A DNA stretch of 64,000 nucleotides. It comes from Motacilla alba alba (lineage: Eukaryota; Chordata; Aves; Passeriformes; Motacillidae). The first letter of the stretch is position 1. Each line of letters starts with the position of its first letter. This document shows, piece after piece, positions 1-20,600 of this stretch. Under the pieces are notes generated by a model. That model searched no databases, was not told the DNA's origin, and worked only from the letters and a program-made list of their open reading frames with translations. The translations under genes were made by a program, and so were the position numbers. Location: NCBI RefSeq assembly GCF_015832195.1, contig NC_052021.1, positions 3,472,001-3,536,000 of the forward strand. Reading direction: 5' to 3'.

Positions 1-96
1 CCATGATAATTCCAATTTCTCAGTAGCTGAATTTGGAGAGTGGCCTGGAGCTGAGGGATGGGGTGATGGGAGGAAATCCTCTGTCTGACTCTGCAG

Positions 97-7261
<7,165 letters not shown>

Positions 7262-9930
7262 CCTGCTCGGGACCACCTCCCTGTGAGGCTGGGAAAGCCT
7301 TTCTCCCTCTTCCCTCCCGTTCTCTCCATCTTTTTCCTCTCCCCCAACTTCCAGCGATGGTTTTCATGGGTGGCACTGCCGGGTTTGGGAATGACCTGGC
7401 TCCGCACCCAGAAATTCCTGGGAAAACCACTCGTTTCCCATGGTCCTGCTTGCCCTCCCAGCCGTGCCATGGTGCTTTTCGACAGTGCTGTGGGAAAAAA
7501 GGTGGAAAAGAGCCAAAAAAGCTGTGGGCACACAGGCTGCTTCCTCCCAAGGTGCTAAAAAGATGTGGGAGGGGGATGGCTTTAATGTTGCATTTTCCTT
7601 CCCCCTGCTCCAAGCAGAAACATGAGATGCGCTGGACAGGAGGGTCCTGGCGTGGTGGTTCAGCCCTGGAGCTTGGGGATAGCAATGGGAGGATCCTGGG
7701 AATCTGGTGGGGAAAACTGGAGGGGAGGTGCTGAGGTGAGGAGAGGGGAAATGTGGGGAGACCCCAAACTGCTGCTTTGGGCTGTCCTTGGTGGGGTAGA
7801 GAGTTTGGGAAACATGTCTGGGGGAAGGTGGAACATAGAGCTGCTTCTGTCCTGGAGGCGGGAGATGGTCCAGGAGATTCCAAAGTGAGCAATAAGAACC
7901 ACAGGTCAAAGACCAAAAATTGATGTCGAAAATGCCTGTCACCTGGGGGTGACTTTTTTTCAGCCAATACTGCCCTTGGCCAGCCTTGAGCTGATACCAA
8001 TGCCCAGGATCACCAGCCTCATCCCTGCACCTTGGACCCAGTGCCTCTGGGGCAGCAACAGCTTCCAGGGGGAAATGGGAGTGACTGGGAAGCCAGGAGG
8101 GGATTTTAGGGGCAGTTAAAGGAGAGGAGAGAGACAAGGGTTCATCTGCATCTCTCATTGCTCGGGAAGGGGTGGAGAGGGGGTGATTAATGCCGTTACA
8201 AATTATTGTGCCAAGTACTAAACGTTTGCACAGCACTTTAGGAGCCTTGGGCTGCCCTCTCCTTGCTGGGTGTTGGGCCAGCTCTGGGCACAGGGTTTGC
8301 CTTGACAAGTTTCAGTCCTCGAAAACCTCCCAAAAATGGTGTCCCTGCGGGGGCTTCCATGGTTTTGGTACTTAGGGCACATCTGGGTGCAGTGGCAGGG
8401 GAAGGTGGGGGGAAGAAGTTGTGGGAACAGGGAGGTGGAGTCCCAGGAAGGCAAGGCTTGGCAGACAGACCAGTTTGGCATTGCAAAGTGGGATGTCCTG
8501 GGGAGCACATGCATGGTGTGGGTCATGGCCCTGAGGCTCCTGCTTCCCTGGGATCCCAGGAGTAGGATGTGGCATCCCTAGGGGCAGCGTTTGTGAGCTC
8601 TGCAGGTAGCCAGGGCTTGCTGGTGAGGTGCCCAGGGTGATTTTCCCGGTCTGGCATGGGTTGTGACAGGGTTGAGGTGCTTGCTTTACCTGAAATGGAT
8701 GCAGACCCCTCTGCATTCTGGATGTTCTAAGCATTGGGCTCTGCATTGCTCCCCCAGAGCTTCCCCACACGCTCCTGCTGCCGAGGACGAGCATTCTTCC
8801 AACTCCTCTTACAGCACCTGAGGCTGGAGGTCCTTGGCCTCCTGGCTGCTGCCCTTTGGCCTTAGGTGGGCATCCCAAAACCTGGAACAAAGCCCTCCAA
8901 TCTGTCTGAGCCACACAGCTGGCACACCTCACGGGGGTGGGCACATGGAGGGTGCCTGTGGAGTGCCCAGACACAGGACATGCAGGTATTGGCACCCACG
9001 GGGGATCCTGTGGGGATACCAGGGTGGGGTTCATCCCTTGGGATGCCTCCACCACTGCCGTGCCCCTTGCCAGCCCCTCCACGGGCGTGCCAGCATTTAT
9101 TTATTGTGCCAAAGATAACGCTTTGTTTGCTCTCCAAGGAGCATAACAAAAAGACCTTCTTTCCCCTCAGAAATGGGCTGTGATGTCCTTCCTCCAAAAT
9201 TCCCAGCTGCTCCCCTCCCTTCCATGCTGGCCTAGGCTTTGGTGCTTTATTGCTTTAGGAATATTTGCAGTGGTTCCTCCCTACGCCTCAGGGCAGAGCT
9301 GGGGCTGGGCACTGAGCCAGCTCCTGGCACCCACAGCCCCTGGGGGGGTTTGGGCAGGGGGGCTGCACTGCGGGTGCTGATCCTGACCTCGGGACCACCC
9401 GAGAGGTTGGGAGATCTAAAGCAGGCTGGGATAAGCTCCCCCCAGCAGCTGTGGGTGCTCTGGGGTGGTGATGCTGCAGGGCTGGCACCCAGCACTGCGT
9501 GTTTCATGGAATCCTGGGGTGGTTTGGGTTGGAAGGAGCTGGAAAGTTCATCTAATTCAGCCCTCCTGCCGTGGGCAGGGACACCTTCCACTAGACCAGG
9601 TTGCTCCATCCTGGCCTTGAACATTTCCAGAGGTGGGGAATTTATTCCAGCTGAAGGCAGGCTGAGCTTGGGTGGCTTTGTCCTGTCTCTGGTCCTGTCC
9701 CCAGGAGGAGAGGATGACTCTGATCCCCTGCACCCTCCTAAGCCAGGTGGGTGCCTGGAGTCGTTCCTGTGTGTAACCTTGTCCAGTGTTACCATGATGT
9801 ATAAAGTTTTGTACATACGAGATTCAGAGCTTTTTAACTTTTAATATTTATTAATTTTGTTGGGTTCTTTTTTTTTTTTTTTAAACTCTAACATAATGTA
9901 AAAAAAATAAAAATAAATCCACATAAAAAT
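7262..9930 (+). other. ADAMTS14: ADAMTS14 3' untranslated region with polyadenylation signals
   Basis: No further family-like coding sequence follows the PLAC exon. The AT-rich stretch at 9790-9925 ends in two abutting AATAAA hexamers (9906-9911 and 9912-9917), so the mRNA probably ends near 9930. A CR1 tail (about 9508-9650) lies inside the presumed UTR. The whole 2.7 kb being UTR is inference from the lack of another gene. Confidence 0.6.
9508..9650 (-). mobile_element. CR1 LINE tail fragment in the ADAMTS14 3' UTR
   Basis: The words GGTGGTTTGGGTTGGAAGGA, ACACCTTCCACTAGACCAGG and TTGCTCCATCCTGGCCTTGA follow the antisense CR1 consensus order. Confidence 0.75.
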
Positions 9931-12103
9931 CTCTTGCTGTTGATCTGTTTTGGGGATGTGTGTGTGGAGGGGGAGATACGGGGGTGACCCATGCGTGGTT
10001 GTTGAAATGAATTTACTTTGTGTTAATTCAGCCCAGTCCCTCCTCTTTATCAGCCAGAATTCCACACTGCTGTTTTGAGGAGGACGAAAATCTCTAGAGA
10101 TACACACACATAGATACACACACATAATAGATAATCCAGTGCAAAAATAAATATTGATGTGTCACTGCTTCAGGCCAAAAAGAGCCCCTGATGCCATGGC
10201 CAGGTAAAAAATGTAAAGAGGTGAGACCAGGGTGGGGCTGAGGCCAGAGAGGAAGAGTCAGGGTGTGTTTTGGCAGCCCCCCTTTTCCTGTTTGATGCCA
10301 AAACCCAGTTCCTGTTGCCAGGGTTTTTAGGAAAACTCTCTTAAAGCTTTGGTGCTGCCTCAGTTGTCCCATCTCATGGATGCTCCACCCCATCCTCAGA
10401 GCAGCAGTTCCCTCCCAAGGACCACTCCTGCCTTGCTCCCTGCCCTTTGCACCGCAGGGCACGGCTGGGAGGGGACACCTGGGTGGTCCCCAGTGCCACT
10501 TTTTATCGAGGACCATGGTGGCAACGGCCAGCTGGTGGCACTTGCATGGGAGGGAGGTGAGAACAAGGTGGCCTTGCCCTCAGGGTGTGTGGGAGCTGCT
10601 CTAAAGCCACCTCACACAAAATGGTGCTTCCTGTGGAAACTTCATAGCTGTTGGTGATTGACCTCATTGATTGTGATTGACAATTGACTTCCTTGGTGGT
10701 CATTGATGCTGCTGTAATCCCTCAGAAAAGGCTTTACTTTCCTCTTTCCTGCTTTACACCCTTTTAAACGCCTCCTGCAGACCTCTGGTTCTCAGAGTGA
10801 TGGTGGAAATACCCCGTCTTTCGGTGTAATGAAGTCACTCTGTCCTTCCCCTCGTGTTTTTCATGGCCCCTCCCAAAAGGTGAAACACAAACTCTACCAG
10901 ATCATTCCTTAAAACCACACTGGATTCCTCTGGATCTTTGCAGTGCCTGCTTTTACAAGTGCTTTGCAAACCCTGCTTGGATTTTACCATGGAAAAACTC
11001 TTCCACCTGTCTGTTGGGTGCTTCCCTTCCACACAGCATCACTACAGCTCACCACACCTTCAGCTTTTTAGGCTGCAGCAGCCACAATATTTGGGCAGGG
11101 AGGGATTTTGGGGTTTATAAGGGATAGGAGAGGCTCGCAGCTGGTGTGGTTGTGGCTTTTCTTGCTGGGATGGCTGGGCCAGGCCAGGTAAAAATGGGTC
11201 TTGGAGCAACTTGGATGGGTCTTGGAGCAACTTGGTCTGGTGAAGGATGCTCTGCCCATGGCAGGAGGCGGAATGAGACGAGATTTAAAGTCCCTTCCAA
11301 CCCAAACCAGTCAGGGATTTGGGTTCTGTGAGATGGGGCAGAGCAGGTGCTTGTCCCCATCAGAACTGGAATTATGGCTGTGTCTCCAAGCACCTCATTT
11401 TCCTGCAGCAGCCATTGCATCCCCTCAATACTCACACTCTTGGCCAGGATTGGAGTGGGTGGAACAGTTTTCTAGGAAAGCTCCGGCTTTCTTTCCCCTG
11501 GCTTTTGCCAAAGGGTTTTATCTCAGCCCTGGAGCCTCGTTGGCTCAGCCCAGGCACTTCCCAGGCTCCCTGCCTGACTCACCAGCCCTGGCCCTGAGCT
11601 TTCCTGCAGGGATCTCCTCATGGCACAGCTGCTGTGCTTTGCTGCTGTGTCCCCTGGCAGCTTCCCAGCTTTCTGCCTGCACTCCTGATTGCTGGGCAGG
11701 CTACGACAGCAACCTGCCAGCTGCTGCTCCTGGGATGCTCCAGACTGATTCCCCTGTGGGTGTCAGAGAAGCTGTGCATGTCCCAGAAAAGCCCTGCAGG
11801 GATCCTGGGGTGGTGTGCACGTCCCAAGGCAGCTGCCAGCTCTGGTGGAGGTTTGGGGTGAGCAGCTGCAGCTTCATGCGAGGTTTGCTGGTGCCACAGT
11901 TCAGTGCTGGGATTTTCACCGCTGCTTTGATGAGTTATAAACGGATTTTTATTTTAATTTTTCGTGGAGTTTGGGGACTCTCTGGGGCCCAGCAGTCAGG
12001 AAGTACAGCTGTATGTATTTCAGGCTGCCTAGGAAGGAGAGAGCAGCAGCTGATCAGAGGGAGCTCTGTCCAGCACTTCAGAGCCGCCTCTCCTCTAAAT
12101 TCC

Positions 12104-12154
12104 CCAGGAGAGCTGATCCTCCAGGAGAGCTGATCCTCCAGGAGAGCTGATCCT
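12104..12154. repeat. 17-bp tandem repeat, three copies
   Basis: The unit CCAGGAGAGCTGATCCT starts at 12104, 12121 and 12138 with no mismatches. No function is evident. Confidence 0.9.
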
Positions 12155-12699
12155 CGCCGTTCGTTCAGATGCATTCCCTTGCTCTTTCCCGTGGCAGTTT
12201 TGTCTCTGCAGCAGCTGGAGCAGACGGGCAGGTCATGTTTTATTGCCCCATTCGGTGGGTGGTGTCCATGTGCTCTCCTGAGGGCTGGAGGGGATGTCCT
12301 GGCGATAGAGTGACTTGCAGGGGGAAGGAAAACACGGAAAACTGCTGGCGCTGGCAAGTCTGGAGGCCAGAAGGGGACGGCACTGCCACCAAAACCCGGC
12401 TCAGAAGGGTGAGGGCTGCCGAGGGTCAGCCCTGGTCCATCGCAGAGGTCCCTCGAGCTCGTGTGCCGCTGGTGGGACATCCCTGGGGAGCCGGAGCGGA
12501 GGGTTTGGTCCCCAGATCTCCACGGGATCCGGCTGCAGCCGCTGGAGGTCACTGCTGGTCTGCAGCGGAGAGGTGACAGGAGCGCTGCTCCCCCTGCGAC
12601 ATTCCTGGGAGGTGGAGGGACTGTCCTGCGGGTCCTCACCAGGAGTCACATCTGGCGCTCCAACCCTGCCCGATTGTCCTTCTCCCTCTCTGCTGGATG

Positions 12700-12985
12700 G
12701 AGTGACCCTTTGGGAGGCTGAGGGAGCTGGGGAAGGGGCTCAGCCTGGAGAAAAGGAGGCTCAGGGGGGACCTTGTGGCTCTGCACAACTCCCTGCCAGG
12801 AGGGGACAGCCGGGGGGGATCGGGCTGTGCTGCCAGGGAACAGGGACAGGACAAGGGGAAAGGGCCTCAAGCTGGGCCAGGGCAGGCTGGAAATGAGGAA
12901 AAGTTTCTTCACGGAGAGGGCTGTCAAAACCTGGAACAGGCTGGGTAAACCCAGATCCCTTTCTGCCCACCTAAACTGAGGTGAC
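12700..12985 (+). mobile_element. CR1 LINE 3' region, sense
   Basis: The plus strand shows the CR1 order: GGCTCAGCCTGGAGAAAAGG, then GGGGGACCTTGTGGCTCTGC, then CAGGACAAGGGGAAAGGGCC, then GGAAATGAGGAAAAGTTTCT. It lacks a clear tail repeat. Confidence 0.75.
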
Positions 12986-13088
12986 TCCATTCCAGCTCTG
13001 CAGGCACAATGTCACTTTATTTGGGGACCTGAGGCTAAAAGGTCCCTTCTGGGAGGGTTTGGAGCCATTGCTAAGGAAATGGGTGACC

Positions 13089-13525
13089 TGTAGGAATGTG
13101 CCCCCTATGGACAGAGTGACAGAACCTTCCTCTGTCCCCCAAAAAGGAAAGAGCCCAGAAGTTTCTCCCGGTGATCAGGTAGAAAAGTCACTGATAGGAC
13201 CTTGGGGACTTCACCTCAAGTTTGGGGACAGCTAATTGGCCATAAGCCAAAAGGTCCCGCCTGGGCCATTGAGTAGAAAAGCACAGAACAAAGAAGCCAA
13301 ATCGCTTTTGTGAGGTGTCCTTACCAGGAGCACAAGTCTGTGGCACCTGGATCGCTTTGAGTTTGTTATTTTGCCTTTATTAAACCTTTTTTGTTCCTGA
13401 CGCTGTCACATCAGCCTCCTGCTCCTTTTATGCCTCCTGATGAAAGCTGAGCTATTCTGGGGTGTAGTGTTGGGGTGGTGAGAGCTCATCAGATCAGCTC
13501 AAAACCCCTGGGCAAAAACGTTACA
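13089..13525 (+). mobile_element. Solo LTR of the local ERVK-like family, copy A
   Basis: This 437-bp block starts TGTAGGAATGTGCCCCC and ends AAAAACGTTACA. It matches the LTRs of the provirus at 36808-40696 and the solo LTR at 21077-21512 along its whole length. GGTGAC occurs at 13082-13087 and again at 13526-13531, a 6-bp target-site duplication as expected of class II ERVs, with one extra C before the 5' TG. Orientation follows the provirus, where the primer-binding site fixes the LTR direction. Confidence 0.9.
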
Positions 13526-14698
13526 GGTGACTTTACCCAAAGGCCCATGGTTCTTCATTGCTGTTTGAGCAGCTAACCAGGACTGGGGAAAAAACATCCT
13601 TGGGAGGGTTTGGAAAACGTCAGGATTCAGTGGCTCAGCTGGACAGCAAAGCTTCCAGCAGCAATGCAAACTGGTAAAATCCGTATTCAAATGTCCTCAC
13701 CCCTTCCAAAGGGTCTGGAAACACATTCCCAACTCCAAGCCCAGCTACAGGACCTGGTCCCTCTGGCAGGACAGGTGTCCTTTGGGACTAGAAGTTCAGC
13801 TGGTTTGGGATAAATATCAGCTGGATGACAAATCTGTTTTGTCAATGTCTGGAGGAGGAGGAAGAGGAAAGGGAGCACCCTAAAGACAGACCTAGAAAGC
13901 AGGCTCTTGCTGGAAGTGCCTCTCCCTTCTGCCTTTCCATGTGTCCAGGAAAGTTGAGTCAAACAGAGACAATATGAAAACACAGGGCATTTATTTCTGT
14001 ACATAACCAAAGCACTTGTAATTGGTGTCTCCGGATGGAAAACCAGGCAAGTTTCCTCCCCTGAACCAGGAGACTAGTGCTAACATTTCAGGCTCATAAT
14101 TAAAAAAGGATATATGCTCCATATCCCTCTTTTCTTTCCTAAAAAACCTGTTTTGTAGCACACACACCACAAAAAAAAAGGGGCTAAAAATACTTCCAAG
14201 GCACATTATTATCCGGAAGGGATGGAGAAATGCTGCTTTTTCCTCACCAGCCTCCCTCCAGTGCTGGAGGTATTGGGTGGTGGTGGATGATAGCAATTCA
14301 GCTCGTGAGGCCAACCTCCCAACCAAGGAAGGTCATTTTTTGCCTCCACTGGGGACTTCCAGCTGGCTGCAGATGTGTCCCCTCCTGACAGCTTTGATAA
14401 ACAGGGAGAAAACACAGCATTTTGGGATGCAGTCCTCCAGAAGGGTTTCTTGGGCTCTCAGAAACTCATCCACTTGCAAAACAAGGCTGTTTTGTCATGA
14501 GGAAAAGCTTGGCTTCCAGCAAGGCCCTGCCCCATGGAGGGGGAAATCTCAGCCTTTGGGGTGTGAGGGCAGGTTTGGAGGCAAGGGCTGTGTCTGTTCT
14601 TCAGCAGCTCCTCCTGTGGTCCCTTCTGACATCCTTATTGCAGCATTTTTCTCATTCAAAGGTGGCTGTGGAGGAGAATCCCAAAGTGCTCTGACTCC

Positions 14699-17600
14699 TT
14701 ACTCTGTTTCTGCAGTCAGCAGGAGGTTGCAGACCTTGGAGTTGGTTTGGTGCAGGGCGAATTCCCTGCCGGGCACGGTGCCACGCCGGCCTCTCCGAGC
14801 GGTGCTGCTCCAGCTCCCGGCAGACTGGGAAACTGTCAGGACTTCTCTGTGGGGCACAGGGACAGCAGCATGGTCAGGAGCCTGCGCTGGATCTCATCCT
14901 TCTCCTCCCAGAGCAGCACAGTCACCATCTCCTGATGGTCTTATGGATGGTGAGTGCTTCCACCCACATCGGGAACTTGTGGTGCCCTTTCCCTGTCCCT
15001 ACCAATTCCCACCCAATAAGTGCAACCATTAATCCTCTCCTCTTCCCAAGAAGTCCTCCTTCATCTCAAGCCCACCAGGAGGTTTCTACAGGATCTGGTG
15101 CTACCTGTATGGGACCTGTTCCTCTCTCAGCTGCAGGCACATGAGCACGGGGCTGCTGGAAAACCTCAGCTTGGTGTCGAAGTGGATGGAGGTCTCCACC
15201 TCCGTCTGGCTCCTCAGGGTGGCTTGGAGCAAAGGGGAATCTAGTTCTGCCTGGAAATCCATGGCAAGGCTTCCCCTGGGAGAGAGAAACACGTAGGGTC
15301 TGGTCATAGAGCAATGGCCTGAGCTGGACACCAAACAGCTCCATAAAGACCTCAGTTAGAGGTCATGGAAAATGTCCGTGTAAGCATCAGGAAAGGCTGG
15401 ACCCACCAGGAGAAGATCAGGGAGCTGTGGAAACCCCCATTGCCCCCCCAGTATTCCCATTCCCAGAGCCAAGCTGACCTGGCACTGACGCTGGTTTTCA
15501 GTTCCTGCTCCCAAATGCTCACATCCATGTCAGCTGAAATGTCCAGCCCCAGCCCACCCTGGAGTTTGACGGTCACTTGGAGGCCAGACTGCAGAGGAAT
15601 GACCTGGAAGATGGAAAAGGCAGAGCTTTCTGTGGCCAGGCACAGCTCTTGGATGAGTGGCTGGCACCAGCAGGGCCTTGTGGCTGCTGGGAATGTCCAT
15701 CCCAACCCTGCAGCGAGGGAGCAACTCCAGCAATGGGTCTCCCATGGCAGAACAAGTCATCCCACTGCTTCACCGACCCCCAGACACATCTGGCAGTGCC
15801 CCCTCACTCTTAGATCTGCGTCTGTGGTGTGCAACATCCACAGGCTCATTTCACGGGATTCACTGGGATGTGGTGTGGCCACTGCTTCCTCCCCATCCAG
15901 TACCTGGTGATGGTCCATACAGGCCACTGCTTCCTCCCCATCCAGTACCTGGTGATGGTCCATACAGGCCACTGCTTCCTCCCCATCCAGTACCTGGTGA
16001 TGGTCCATCAGCAGGAGGTTCCCTCTGACCACACTGGTGGGCTCTCCACTGCTCAGCAGGACCTTGGCCATCAGGTCTGTGTACCCCTGGAAGAAGACAA
16101 CTGGCCGCAACTGGACGTCAAAGAAGGTGGCTGACATCCCAGCCATGAGCTCTGGCTCCTCCTCCCCTTCTGAGAGGTTTTCTCCCATCATCGACTCCAT
16201 CCCCTGTGCTTCAAAGGTGACCTGGAACACAGAAGTGGACAGGAGCAGGACATCAGTGAGGGAGTGACTTGGGTGAGGCATCCAAGCCATCCCTGAGCAC
16301 CCAGAGGTACCAGTGTGGCATCCAAGCCATCCGTGAGCACCCTGAGGTGCCAGCGTGGCATCCAAGCCATCCCTGAGCACCCTGAGGTACCAGTGTGGCA
16401 TCCTCTGTTTTTGGCTAGCAGGGGACTCCTTTCTCCAGAGCAGGAGTGTCTGGTTTCACACTGGTGGTTTGGGAATTTGCCTCTTTCTGATACAGGACGT
16501 GCTGAGCACAGAGTGAAGCACCACAAGGAGGTAAAGAGGGGATGCAGGGACAGCAGTGGCACCACTGGGTTGGTGTTGTCACCCCCCTCCAACCCCCAAC
16601 CCCTCTCTCACTGGCACCTGAGCTGCACAAAGCCGCTGGCCGTGGCTGAGCAAGGAGAAGTCGGAGACGCTCTTCCTCAGGAATCCTCCCTCCAAAAACA
16701 GCAGGTCCAGCCCAAAAGTGGAAGTCAGGTCCTGGGTGACTGAAAGGCAGAGAGATGCCCATGAGCACCCCCAGGTGTCTGGTGGAAGCGGGTGGTAACA
16801 GGATGATCTTTGAGGTCCCTTCCAACCCAAAGCTGTGGTACCATTCTGCATCTTCTCCTTTCATTCTTGCAGCACTCAAATGATTCAGCATTGCAAGGTT
16901 ATTTTGGATTTTTTCTCCCTGGCTATTCCACCTTCACTGACCCTCTGCAAGGCCAGGCTGAGCTAATTTGAAGAGGGACAGAAATGAGGGATAAAGAATT
17001 CAGCAGATTTGTAGCAAGTGCTGCTTTTTGCAGTCTCTGAAGTTTGATTCTTTCTCTTAAATCTCAGTACAAGAATCCTCCTCTCTGACGATCTTATTAA
17101 ATATACTAAAGGAACTGAGGAATGGCGTGAAATATCTTGACTTGTCAAGGAAAGCACAGAAACTCCTACCAGTAATCTGCCTCTGGTTTCATCTCCAGCT
17201 GAAGCTCCTCTTTCAAGCCAGCAGGATTTGGGAAAAGTTTGTGCTAGAGAAGAGCATGTTCCTATCTCAGGTGGTGGCAGCCAGCTGGTGCTGGGGGACA
17301 TTCTCCCTGAGATTTTGGGGCATTCTATAGACCTGAATCCTCCTCTGGAAGCTGCTTTTTCCCACCAGCCCCTCTTTAACCCTCGGAGGGGACCAAGGTG
17401 TGCTCTGTGCTGTCACCTGTCAGAGGTCCTGAGAAAGAAGAGGAGATGCCGACTTTAGAGAAGAAGTTGTAATTATTTATCCGTGGGTCTCCCATGATGT
17501 CTTTCATTATCTTCCTGGAAAAGAGAGGGAAAGGATATGTCAGCACTGGGAGGGAGGGAGGGAGGGCAAAAGGTCAGTGGTTCACTGCAGAAGGAGATAT

Positions 17601-20600
17601 AATTTGCCAGAGTATTTCTCATGGTTGCTGACTGCCCAGAGCAGCGTGAGGAGAAAATGAAAGCAGTACACGTGGGCTACCCTGGAATTTCCTTTTCCTC
17701 TGGCTTATTGGGATAAACCAGGCAGATATTTTCGTGCAGCTTTTGCTTAGCTCTGAATAATGTGAGCGCTTGGTTTGTTCTGTGCAGGGAGGAAGATTAA
17801 TGCAGGCAGAAATTGTGCACTGCCCTGGGAGCCAGAGCTTCAGCCTCCAAGGACTCTGCTGAAACCACAAGCCTGGGTCCTGCTGCCATGGGGCAGGATG
17901 ACAAGGAACGTCAGGTTTCACCTGGCTGTGTGACATCTGCATCCCTTTTGCTACACCAGGAATGTCCAGGCAGCCCCCACAAAGTGATGCTAGCACATTT
18001 TAAAGTCATGCTGGTCCAAACCCCACAGCTGGATTGTGGAGGAGAAGGAGAAAAAGGTGATGCAGAGCAGAGGGAAAGATACCCCCGTGCCCTCAAGCCC
18101 CACCTTGCCAGGTGGTGGTGGTCATGCAGTCTGTTCTGGACTTTGAGCAGCAGGAACGTGGCCACCTCTGTCTCCATCTCGCTGGTGGCCAGCAGGATGT
18201 TGATGACATCCATGGGCAGGGGGTGGTTATCCAGGAGGATTTCTGCAGCAGCCAGGCGACAGGTTTTGTCATAACTCTTCCTCTTCTGGTGGAAAATCCT
18301 CCTCATCACTTGCTTCACCTGACGAGAAGGGGTCAATAAGATTGAAGTGCACCCCAGCAGCTTGGCTCTGAGTGGGGAGGGGAGCACCAAGCCTCACAAC
18401 CTCCTCTCCTACCTTGCTGGAGATGAGGAGAGCAGGGAATCGCTGCAGGGCAGAGAGGGCTGCGGTGGTGACAGCCATGGGACCGTCCTCGGCATGCTCC
18501 AGGAGGGTGGGGATGGTCTCAGGGAGCCTCGCATTCCCCAGGGCCAGCAGGGAAATGACCACCTTGGGCTCCTCCTCAGCACCTCTGAGCCCCCTGAGGA
18601 TGGTTTCCATCCCACGCTCCACCACCTGCTCAGGATTTGCAGGAGGAGGGGGAGGTGAGGGACAGGAGATATGGGCACCCCTGGAACTGGGGGGTGTCCC
18701 AAAAAGCCAAGTGTGAGGGGTTGCAGAGGACCCACCTGCAGCCCACAGAGCTTCTGCTGGCACAGCTTGCCCACCAGAGAGCCCACGGCAACTATTCCTG
18801 TCTCCCAGATCTCAGGTGCCAGCTGCTTCCCATCCAGCTTGTCCTGGGCATCAGGAAAGGGGTAACGGGAAGCAGGAAAAAAGAAATGAGGGGGGAAATA
18901 AAAAGATAAGGAGTATGCTTTACCTCTTATCTCAAGCAAGTAAGGGAAAACTAGTTCTTACCTGCCTTAAAGGTGGCCATGCATGATTTAATTGGATAAA
19001 ATGCTGCGGCTCTAAATTAAGATTTTATTCTCTCTAATGCCCTGATACAAAGCATCTTCTGCTGAATTCTTTTCCTCTGGAGAGCATCTGCTCCCATCAC
19101 CAGTGTCCCGTTAAATGCACATGAAACAGTCCCATGAGCAGGAAGATCTGCTCTACAGAAACATTTCCCTTGTTCCATGGTGTGGACCAGGACCCCTGGG
19201 GAAGAGAGGGAGGTGTCCATACTCACTAGGATGAGGTGGAGAAGCTCTCCTGAAGGCCGGGGAGAGAAAGCTGCTGCGTAGAGAAACTTCTCCAGGAGGG
19301 GCTTGGGCTCCTGGCTGAAATCCAGGAAGTCTGAGAGGGCTGCCAAGGAAGCCACCGACTGTGTGGCCACCGCTGCCTCCAGCAGGAAGGGGCTGGAGCA
19401 GGAAGAGGGAAGTCAGCAGTGTCCCACAAAAACCATGCAGTGCTTGGACAGGACAGGCATTAGGGGAAGCCTGAGAACAGTGCCACTAGTCAGGATGGCT
19501 GCCTGGAGCAGGGATGGTGCACGGAGCAGCACCAACCATCCCTGGCTGTCTTGTCCAGCGCTCGGAATTTTGGAGAGACAGCTCCAGGGGTTCTCACCGC
19601 GTCTCCTCGGGGGCTCTCCTCAGCAGCTGCAGGACATCCCTCTTCTTGGCACTGCGCAGCATCTGGATGAACCTCTGGAACTGCCAGGCTGTCGCCACCT
19701 TCGAGGTGTCTGTTTTGACTCTCTGCCTGTCGAAAGCCTTCAGGAAGGCTCTCAGCTGTGAAGGTGAGGTTTGTTAGGGGGGATTTAGCTTCTTTTCCCA
19801 CGTTATCACAGGATAATATTTATACCAAAGCAGCCCCTCCAAAAGAACCACTGGGGTTTAACCCCAAACCCCACAAGAGCCCAGCTTGAGAGAGAGCTTG
19901 AGGGAGAGTTCTGGGGGTCAGTAGCATCACTGACCGATGGGCAGTGGGTGCACACTCTCCTGAAGGGCAGGCTGGCCATGCCCAGGGGCTGGGGCCGTGC
20001 CCTGGTGCCATCCAGCACATCCTTAAGGCTCTGTCCAGACACCTCTGCCGGCCCAGGCATTGCAGGAGACACCAGCTGGAGCTGCTGCCTGTGAAGGGAG
20101 AAACAGTCAGTGGAAAGTTTTGTGATTTCCACCCTCCATGGCCAGTGGCTGGGATCATCGCTCACCTTGAACTGATCTTGATGCCGGAGCGGGATCTCAG
20201 GGCTGGAGCCACCACGTGGCTTTCCTCTGCCAGGACTGACTGGAGAAGGTTGTCCTTCACCAGGTACTGGCTTCTGCTGGAGGGCTGCCACTCCACTCCA
20301 AAAACCTTGGGAAAGGAAAAGCGATGAGAAAAATAAGCAACCTTTTTTCCCCTTGCCCTCTCCCCAGGAGATTTCTCTCTTTACATAAGAAGAAAAAGAA
20401 CTTTCCAGCCCACAAAGTCACCTGCTTCACTTGCAAAATGTAGGAAAGGAAAATCCATAAGAGCCTGCCTTCTTCCCAGATGTGGGAGAAGGCAACACCG
20501 GGTGAGGACCAGCAAGGGGATGCTCCCAGCCATGGCTGATGCAGGCAGACAGAGTGGTGACACCACAGGGACTTGTGCAACAAGGAGGTGTTGAGACCCC

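Larger units (their letters stand above)
9931..13088. other. Intergenic interval between ADAMTS14 and the MTTP-like gene (first part)
   Basis: I see no convincing gene here. It contains a short dinucleotide-like stretch near 10100-10128 (ACACACATAGATACACACAC), a CR1 fragment near 11210-11330, a triple 17-bp repeat at 12104-12154 and a sense CR1 3' part near 12700-12985. Long frames (for example 11201-12133) have no recognisable domains or splice logic. Confidence 0.5.

Noticed and set aside
11201..12133. 310-codon plus-strand frame
   Set aside because: It begins in a CR1 fragment and has no recognisable domain, splice logic or codon pattern.
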